Positions 42,903 to 48,298 of a stretch of 48,298 nucleotides of DNA are shown here, piece by piece. The translations under genes and the position numbers were made by a program. Position 1 is the first letter of the stretch; the number at the start of each line of letters is the position of its first letter. The notes below the pieces were generated by a model. It worked only from the letters and a program-made list of their open reading frames with translations. It ran no database searches and was not told where the DNA came from. The stretch is from Clostridia bacterium (GTDB lineage: Bacteria; Bacillota; Sulfobacillia; SLMV01): assembly GCA_003552525.1 (NCBI GenBank), contig PUNF01000098.1, positions 1 to 48,298 on the forward strand, given 5' to 3'.

Positions 42903-44114
42903 TTGGATTCATGGAGTGGCCGAAGACTTTCGAGTAATCTACATAGAATGGTCGCTTGTATCGTCATGGGTGCAATGGCCATCGCCATGGTGTCCGCCCT
43001 GTTCGCAGGCGCGGATCCAGTGCATGCATCCGCGGGCGAGATCCGCCAGGAAATCGAGAACCTGCGCAATCGCCTGGACAACATTCAAGGAGATATGGAC
43101 CAGTACGAGAGTAATCTCGAACATATTCGCCAACAGGAACAGGGGGTGACCCGGGAGCTCGGCCAGGCCCAGGTTGAATTGCGCCAGGTCGAGAATCAGC
43201 TCGACGAAGCCCTGGTCGCCCTTCAGATGGCGGAGCTCGAGGTGCAAGAGGCGGAGGAAGACCTCCAGCGTGCCGAGGAAGAGCTCGACTATCGGACGGG
43301 ATTACTCAACGGTCGCGTGCGTGCCATGTACGAGCTCGGCACGGTGAGCTATCTCGAGGTTTTGCTCTCCTCGGTCAGTTTCGCCGACTTCGTTCGTCGC
43401 TTCCAGATGCTTCAGCAAATCGTGGGGCAAGACGTAAGCATCCTCGAGGCCGTGCGCGAACAGAAGTCCGAGGTGGAGTACAGGCGGCAAGTATGGATCG
43501 ATGAGAAGGATGACGCTGCATATTGGAAAGAGCGGGTAGCGGAGAAACGCGAGGAACTCAAGGTCGAGGTCGCCCGCTACGAGAGTCGACTCCACCAGTT
43601 GTCCAGTCGCGAGCAGGAATACCTAGACGCGCTGGACGAGATGGAGCGGCGATCGGAGCAAATCGCCGAGGAAATTACCGCGAAACAAGAGGAGTTGGCC
43701 CTGGCCGAGGGTATCCCTTATATGATCTGGCCCCTCAACCCGGGCAGCTTCTGGGTCTCTTCGCCCTTTGGCCAGCGATATCATCCGATACTCGGACAGT
43801 GGCGTTTTCACTCGGGAATCGACCTGGCAGCCAGCACCGGCACCCCCATTCGTGCCGCCGCGTCAGGTATCGTCCTGGATGCAGGATGGATGGGAGGGTA
43901 TGGCCTGACCGTGATCGTTGCGCATACGTCCACGGTGTCAACACTGTATGCCCATGCGTCCACGTTGCGCGTGGAGCCCGGGGACCAGGTAGGCGAAGGC
44001 GACACCATCGCACTCGTGGGCACCACGGGCATGTCCACGGGGCCCCACCTTCACTTTGAAGTCCGGGTCGACGGCCAGGTCGAGGATCCGAAGGAGTACC
44101 TGCCGCCGCGGTAA
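42903..44114 (+). CDS. EnvC/PcsB-like coiled-coil M23 peptidase
   Basis: 403 residues from TTG 42903 (GGGGGG seven bases upstream). A signal peptide ends near 'PVHASAGE'. Residues about 45-260 are a long Glu/Gln-rich coiled coil, with the 'VRAMYELGTVSYLEVLLSSVSFADFVRRFQMLQQI' region shared by EnvC and PcsB/CwlO-type proteins. The C-terminal LytM domain keeps its zinc ligands ('FHSGIDLAASTGTPIRAAASG', 'TLYAHAST', 'GPHLHFEVRVDG'), so it should be an active endopeptidase rather than a pure activator like EnvC. It is directly downstream of ftsX, and a terminator follows. Confidence 0.92.
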   Translation: MDSWSGRRLSSNLHRMVACIVMGAMAIAMVSALFAGADPVHASAGEIRQEIENLRNRLDNIQGDMDQYESNLEHIRQQEQGVTRELGQAQVELRQVENQLDEALVALQMAELEVQEAEEDLQRAEEELDYRTGLLNGRVRAMYELGTVSYLEVLLSSVSFADFVRRFQMLQQIVGQDVSILEAVREQKSEVEYRRQVWIDEKDDAAYWKERVAEKREELKVEVARYESRLHQLSSREQEYLDALDEMERRSEQIAEEITAKQEELALAEGIPYMIWPLNPGSFWVSSPFGQRYHPILGQWRFHSGIDLAASTGTPIRAAASGIVLDAGWMGGYGLTVIVAHTSTVSTLYAHASTLRVEPGDQVGEGDTIALVGTTGMSTGPHLHFEVRVDGQVEDPKEYLPPR

Positions 44115-44138
44115 TCCTTGGCCCTTTTGCCCGTTGTA

Positions 44139-44177
44139 AACGATTCGCGGATCTGCTATGGTCCGCGAACCGTTTTT
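44139..44177 (+). terminator. Terminator of the ftsEX-M23 operon
   Basis: AACGATTCGCGGA (44139-44151) pairs with TCCGCGAACCGTT (44162-44174) with one G-U pair, followed immediately by a T run (five Ts in total). Confidence 0.92.
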
Positions 44178-44211
44178 GTGTGCTCCCCACGTTTTTCCCT
44201 CCAAGCCCTGT

Positions 44212-44219
44212 GATAGAAT
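44212..44219 (+). promoter_or_regulatory. Extended -10 promoter for ctpA
   Basis: TGATAGAAT (44211-44219) is an extended -10 (TGn-TAGAAT) about 35 bases before the ctpA ORF. The -35 region is only T-rich. Confidence 0.45.
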
Positions 44220-44253
44220 AGTGGGCACGCCCTAGAAGGAGCCGATCGCGCAC

Positions 44254-45573
44254 GTGTTGTGGGAGGCGATGATAATTTACGATGAGGATCGGAGTACAAG
44301 ATATGTTCAATTAACGCCGGTGCAGGCCATCTTGATCGTGATGGTGTTGGTCTTCACGGTGGCGGCACTAACCGTCGGTGTCGTACAACAGGTCCCGTTC
44401 ATTTCGGAGAGAGGGATCGAGGAGGCAGCCCCCGAGGAAGTCGAGTCTGCGCTCGATGACGAGGGATACGATGAGTTCATCCGCGCACTATCACTCATCA
44501 TGGAGGACTATGTTGACGGGGACGATGTGGATTCCGAAGCGCTTCTGCGCGGTGCAATTCGAGGTATGATTGAGGGATTGGATGACCCGTATTCGACGTA
44601 CTTCGATGCCTCTGCCCTCGAGGACCTGCGCGTACAGACCCTGGAGGGGGAGTACTCGGGCATCGGGGTTTCCGTGATCGACCTGGACGGGTACGTGACG
44701 GTGTTGGTGCCGTTCGACGATACGCCGGCTTCCACGACGCCATTCGAGGGTGCCGATGAGAACGATGCCATCGGGTTGAAATCCGGTGATCGAATATTGG
44801 AGGTGGATGGGATCGATGTGGTCGGTATGTCTACCGACCATGTAGCGGAACTCATCCGCGGGCCGGTTGGCGAGAGCGTGGAGATCCTCGTCGAACGTCC
44901 CGAAAACGAGATGGGTGAGCAATACCGGTTCGTCATCGAGCGGGAACAGATCGAAATCCCGACCGCAGATTCGGAAGTCATCGATGGCGATATCGGCGTT
45001 CTGAGCATCACACAATTCACCGCCCACACGCCCGAGCAGGTGGCGGCGCACCTTGAGAAACTCGAGGAATCTGGGATCCAAGGCCTGATCCTGGACCTGC
45101 GTAGTAACCCCGGGGGGACGCTGGAAGAATCCTTGCAGGTGGCCGATCAGTTCTTGCCCCCTGGGCCCGTGGTGACTACCGTCGATCGGGAGGGCAACGA
45201 GGAAACCCTGGCCGTCTCGGGGCCGGGATACGAACGCCCGATCGTGGTCTTGGTCGATCGGTTCAGTGCAAGTGCGTCCGAAATTATTGCCGGTGCCCTG
45301 CGCGATCGTGCCGATGCCCCATTGGTTGGCGAACGCACATTTGGAAAAGGATCTGTACAGCGGGTGTATTACCTGGATCCGGAGCAGACGACGGGGATGA
45401 AGCTGACCACGCAGAGGTATTTGACGCCATCCGGCTATAATATCGAAGATGAGGAGGGCCTGGTGCCGGATTACGAGGTGGAGTGGTCCGAGGGAGAGAC
45501 GATGGGCGAGCTGGACTCGGACAGCCAATTGCAGAGGGCACTCGAGGTCCTCCGTGACTTGATCGCACAATAA
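44254..45573 (+). CDS. ctpA: C-terminal processing peptidase, S41 family
   Basis: 439 residues. After a short cytoplasmic lead and one membrane anchor ('AILIVMVLVFTVAALTVGVV'), the protein has the N-terminal helical cap ('LSLIMEDYVDGDDVDSEALLRGAIRGMIEGLDDPYSTYF'), a PDZ domain (about 130-220, 'GVSVIDLDGYVTVL') and the protease core. The catalytic Ser is in 'VDRFSASASEIIAGAL' and Lys in 'GERTFGKGSVQRV'. The start is uncertain: GTG 44254, or ATG 44269 only three bases after GGGAGG. In Bacillus the same position holds CtpB, which activates SpoIVFB signalling; a wall role is also possible. Confidence 0.93.
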   Translation: MLWEAMIIYDEDRSTRYVQLTPVQAILIVMVLVFTVAALTVGVVQQVPFISERGIEEAAPEEVESALDDEGYDEFIRALSLIMEDYVDGDDVDSEALLRGAIRGMIEGLDDPYSTYFDASALEDLRVQTLEGEYSGIGVSVIDLDGYVTVLVPFDDTPASTTPFEGADENDAIGLKSGDRILEVDGIDVVGMSTDHVAELIRGPVGESVEILVERPENEMGEQYRFVIEREQIEIPTADSEVIDGDIGVLSITQFTAHTPEQVAAHLEKLEESGIQGLILDLRSNPGGTLEESLQVADQFLPPGPVVTTVDREGNEETLAVSGPGYERPIVVLVDRFSASASEIIAGALRDRADAPLVGERTFGKGSVQRVYYLDPEQTTGMKLTTQRYLTPSGYNIEDEEGLVPDYEVEWSEGETMGELDSDSQLQRALEVLRDLIAQ

Positions 45574-45603
45574 TCCGATCCTACGCACCCCGGGAGGTAT
45601 GCT

Positions 45604-46875
45604 TTGGATCTATCGTTGCTCGGCGAGTTGGCGCGGCACATTTTTCTTCGCGTGCCGGAAACGGTGATTCCCACGACGACCGGCGGCCTATTGTTCTGGG
45701 CCGTGATGCTACTCGTGTGGACGCAATACAGGCGACTGGCCACGATGGAGCGTCGCATACACGGGTTCGTCCGCAACGACCCGTGGGTGAGTACGGGAAC
45801 CGCCCTGGTTTTCGGTGTCGTAGCCGGCATCATCGGGAGCTTCCTCATGATCATGCTGGGAATTACGTTGTCCCAGGATGATATCATATACCTGTGGCCG
45901 GTTGCCCTTGCCCTACTATTGCTCAATCCGCGCCTGCTGTGCTTTTCCTATGCGGGCGGAATCGTTTCGATCGTGCACCTTCTGACCGGATGGCCGCCGG
46001 GAGTCAATCCGACGGCCATCATGGGTCTGGTCGCCGTCCTACACCTCATGGAGGGCATCCTGGTTGCCGTCAGTGGCCATCGTGTGGTTAGCCCGGTATA
46101 CCTCAAGAATGATCGCTCAGCCGTGGTAGGCGGATACCTGGTACAGAGGTTCTGGCCGATCCCGATCATGATCGTTTTCTTGTTACAGCTCCCACCGGAA
46201 GCCACGCTGGGAGGATTCAGCATGCCGGACTGGTGGCCCTTGATCGATTCCGGTGCGGGGTTGGGCGAGCACTGGGCGTATGTCATGACCCCGGTGGTGG
46301 CCGCCTTGGGCTACTCTGACATTGCCTTGACCGAGATGCCGGTAAAACGGGCCCGACGTACGGCCTGGCACCTCGTGCTGTTCAGCGTCGCCCTCCTCGG
46401 TTTCAGTCTTTGGGCTGCGGAGTCACCCGCGGTCATATTCGTACCGGTGCTTTTTGGTCCACTGGGACACGAACTGATGATTCGCTTGAGCAGCGGACGC
46501 GAGTTTCGCGGCAAACCGAAGTTTGTCTCGGGGGGCGATGGTGTAATGATTATGGATGCTCGGCCGAATCGGCCGGGTCAGGCGCTCGGCTTACACCCTG
46601 GAGATACGGTCGTGGCGGTAAACGGGCAACCGATCGCCAGTCGCTCCGAGCTCAATGACGCCACCATTTTTGGTGGCTGGTATATCGAGTTAACTGTCGT
46701 CGATCCGGATGGACACGTACGCACCCTTGAGTCGAATCGGTATCCGCCCGGACAAGACCTGGGCGTGATTACGGCGCCGGAATCACATGATCGACCGCAC
46801 GTGAATCTCGGGGGTGAGGGTGTCCTTCTTCGGCTATTGAAACGTTTGCGGAGAAGGTGGCGCTGGCGAGCTTGA
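45604..46875 (+). CDS. minJ: PDZ-domain polytopic membrane protein, MinJ-like
   Basis: 423 residues from TTG 45604 (GGGAGG upstream). About six to eight hydrophobic helices span residues 15-300, followed by a C-terminal cytoplasmic or external PDZ domain (about 310-390, 'VMIMDARPNRPGQALGLHPGDTVVAVNGQPIASRSEL') and an Arg-rich tail. In Bacillus subtilis the gene after ctpB is minJ, which links DivIVA to MinD at poles and septa; layout and position here match. Sequence identity to MinJ is not obvious by eye, so the symbol rests largely on synteny. Confidence 0.72.
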   Translation: MDLSLLGELARHIFLRVPETVIPTTTGGLLFWAVMLLVWTQYRRLATMERRIHGFVRNDPWVSTGTALVFGVVAGIIGSFLMIMLGITLSQDDIIYLWPVALALLLLNPRLLCFSYAGGIVSIVHLLTGWPPGVNPTAIMGLVAVLHLMEGILVAVSGHRVVSPVYLKNDRSAVVGGYLVQRFWPIPIMIVFLLQLPPEATLGGFSMPDWWPLIDSGAGLGEHWAYVMTPVVAALGYSDIALTEMPVKRARRTAWHLVLFSVALLGFSLWAAESPAVIFVPVLFGPLGHELMIRLSSGREFRGKPKFVSGGDGVMIMDARPNRPGQALGLHPGDTVVAVNGQPIASRSELNDATIFGGWYIELTVVDPDGHVRTLESNRYPPGQDLGVITAPESHDRPHVNLGGEGVLLRLLKRLRRRWRWRA

Positions 46876-46931
46876 GGGAACATGTGTTCGAGTGATATGT
46901 TTGACGTGATGCCACACGGGAGGTTCGTCCA

Positions 46932-48298
46932 TTGTCCAGTTTCGAACTGGTTTCCAGTTATCAGCCCGAGGGGGATCAGCCGCGGGCCATCGATGAGATC
47001 ACCGAGGTTTTCTCCGCCGGCTCGCGTGATGTGACTCTCCTGGGTGTCACCGGATCCGGGAAGACGTATACTGTTGCGAACGTCGTTGAGCAGTTACAGC
47101 GGCCGACCCTCGTGGTCGCGCACAACAAGACCCTGGCCGCGCAGTTATGCAGCGAGTTTCGCGATTTCTTCCCCAGGAATGCGGTGGAGTATTTCGTGAG
47201 CTATTACGATTACTATCAACCCGAGGCGTACATTCCGCAAAGCGATACGTACATCGAGAAGGATGCGACCATCAACGATGAGATCGACAAACTACGGCAC
47301 TCGGCCACCAGTGCGCTGCTGGAGCGTTCAGATGTGATCGTGGTTGCCTCGGTATCGTGCATATACGGCCTCGGTTCACCCGAAGACTATCGCAATCTCG
47401 TTGTAAGCCTGCGACACGGGATGCAGCGCGATCGGGATGACATCGTACGGTCACTCGTCGGGATCCAGTACCAGCGGAATGACATCAACTTCATGCGTGG
47501 TACTTTTCGCGTGCGCGGTGACATCATCGAGATTTTTCCCGCTTCCTCGGGGGAGCGCGCCATTCGCGTCGAGCTGTTCGGCGATGAGATCGAACGGATC
47601 AGCGAGGTCGACACCATAACGGGAGAGGTGCTGGGTCATCGGCAACACGTCGCCATATACCCGGCGACGCACTACATTACCGAACGAGACAAGATGCGTC
47701 GGGCGATCGAGAGTATCGAATGCGAACTCGAACAACGCCTGGTCGCGCTGCGCAACGATAATCGACTGCTAGAAGCGCAGCGCCTCGAGCAGCGGACCCG
47801 GTATGATTTGGCCATGCTACGAGAAGTCGGTTATTGCACGGGGATCGAAAACTATGCCCGGCACTTGACCGGTCGTGCACCCGGGGAGCCGCCTTTTACG
47901 CTATTGGATTACTTCCCGGATGATTTTCTCTGCGTAATCGATGAATCCCATCGGACGATTCCGCAGATCGGGGGGATGTATGCCGGTGATCGTTCGCGGA
48001 AGGAGACGCTTGTCCGCCATGGTTTTCGGCTTCCGTCGGCGTTTGACAACCGCCCATTGACCTTCGAGGAGTTCGTACATCACGTGGACCGGAGCCTTTA
48101 CGTATCCGCCACTCCGGCGCCTTACGAAATGGATCGGAGCACACGCGTTGTCGAACAGATCGTACGACCGACGGGTCTCATCGATCCCGAGGTAGAGGTT
48201 CGACCGGTGGAGGGGCAGATCGACGACCTGGTATCGGAGGTTCGTGAACGCATTTCGCGCGGCGATCGCGTATTGGTGACCACGCTTACCAAGCGGAT
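46932..48298 (+). CDS. uvrB: Excinuclease ABC subunit B (5' part, runs off the window)
   Basis: 455 codons are visible from TTG 46932, which has GGGAGG eight bases upstream; the frame is open to the right edge, and it is missing from the ORF track because no stop is reached. The N terminus is '[20 protein letters not shown]', Walker A is '[15 protein letters not shown]', the damage-binding beta-hairpin is '[13 protein letters not shown]' and the DEAD-like box is '[15 protein letters not shown]'. UvrB loads on damaged DNA with UvrA and positions UvrC. In Bacillus uvrBA also follows the ftsEX-ctpB-minJ block. Confidence 0.97.
   Translation, partial: MSSFELVSSYQPEGDQPRAIDEITEVFSAGSRDVTLLGVTGSGKTYTVANVVEQLQRPTLVVAHNKTLAAQLCSEFRDFFPRNAVEYFVSYYDYYQPEAYIPQSDTYIEKDATINDEIDKLRHSATSALLERSDVIVVASVSCIYGLGSPEDYRNLVVSLRHGMQRDRDDIVRSLVGIQYQRNDINFMRGTFRVRGDIIEIFPASSGERAIRVELFGDEIERISEVDTITGEVLGHRQHVAIYPATHYITERDKMRRAIESIECELEQRLVALRNDNRLLEAQRLEQRTRYDLAMLREVGYCTGIENYARHLTGRAPGEPPFTLLDYFPDDFLCVIDESHRTIPQIGGMYAGDRSRKETLVRHGFRLPSAFDNRPLTFEEFVHHVDRSLYVSATPAPYEMDRSTRVVEQIVRPTGLIDPEVEVRPVEGQIDDLVSEVRERISRGDRVLVTTLTKR

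Noticed and set aside
44491-45588. 365-residue ORF on the minus strand
   Set aside because: It is antisense to ctpA, which carries the catalytic Ser and Lys motifs.

Overview
The window looks like a chromosomal stretch of an anaerobic, monoderm-lineage bacterium, probably a deep-branching or uncultured member of the Bacillota. The evidence is: ferredoxin-dependent 2-oxoacid metabolism (KorABCD); a type A RNase P RNA; a prfB programmed frameshift; a Bacillus-like order prfB ... ftsE-ftsX-(M23 peptidase)-ctpA-(minJ-like PDZ protein)-uvrB; CsaB and WecG/TagA cell-wall genes; several lipoproteins; and strong GGAGG or GGGGG ribosome binding sites in front of many TTG starts. Base composition is moderately GC-rich throughout. 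I see no tRNA, rRNA, CRISPR array, transposase or prophage. Species-level placement cannot be made from the sequence alone.

Region 1 (1-8.7 kb): the tail of an unidentified gene, a WYL-domain regulator, then a minus-strand operon korA-korB-korC-sucC-sucD-korD that converts 2-oxoglutarate through succinyl-CoA to succinate with ferredoxin reduction and substrate-level ATP or GTP formation (or the reverse reactions). A metallo-beta-lactamase-fold hydrolase and an M23 lipoprotein follow. Region 2 (9-14.6 kb): a PrsA-type foldase, an ArsR-permease-thioredoxin-like cassette with a visible ArsR-type operator, a divergent ATP-type PEP carboxykinase with a clear promoter, and a branched-chain aminotransferase ended by a good terminator. 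Region 3 (14.6-17.7 kb): a histidine kinase/response regulator pair divergent from a GerMN lipoprotein.

Region 4 (18-24.4 kb) is the most unusual part. A single tight plus-strand gene string encodes an aldo/keto reductase-ferredoxin fusion, an ATP-NAD kinase/AcoX-like protein, a cysteine-poor E1-like adenylyltransferase, a YibE/F membrane protein, and then atpZ-atpI-atpB-atpE-atpF. It stops at a strong hairpin right after the b subunit. No F1 gene (delta, alpha, gamma, beta, epsilon) occurs anywhere in the window. The c subunit carries the Gln/Glu/Thr-Thr/Tyr pattern of sodium-binding rings.

Region 5 (24.4-31 kb): LD-carboxypeptidase, two different metal-dependent amidohydrolases, a phosphate butyryltransferase-like enzyme, a Nif3-family protein, and the RNase P RNA with its own promoter and terminator. 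Region 6 (31-38.6 kb): a second GerMN lipoprotein, secA, prfB, wecG/tagA, and a split transketolase. Region 7 (38.6-48.3 kb): a minus-strand glycosyltransferase-CsaB fusion, then plus-strand ftsE, ftsX, an EnvC-like M23 peptidase, ctpA, a MinJ-like PDZ membrane protein, and the 5' part of uvrB, which runs off the end. Regions 6 and 7 together concern protein export, wall polymer modification and septal hydrolase control.
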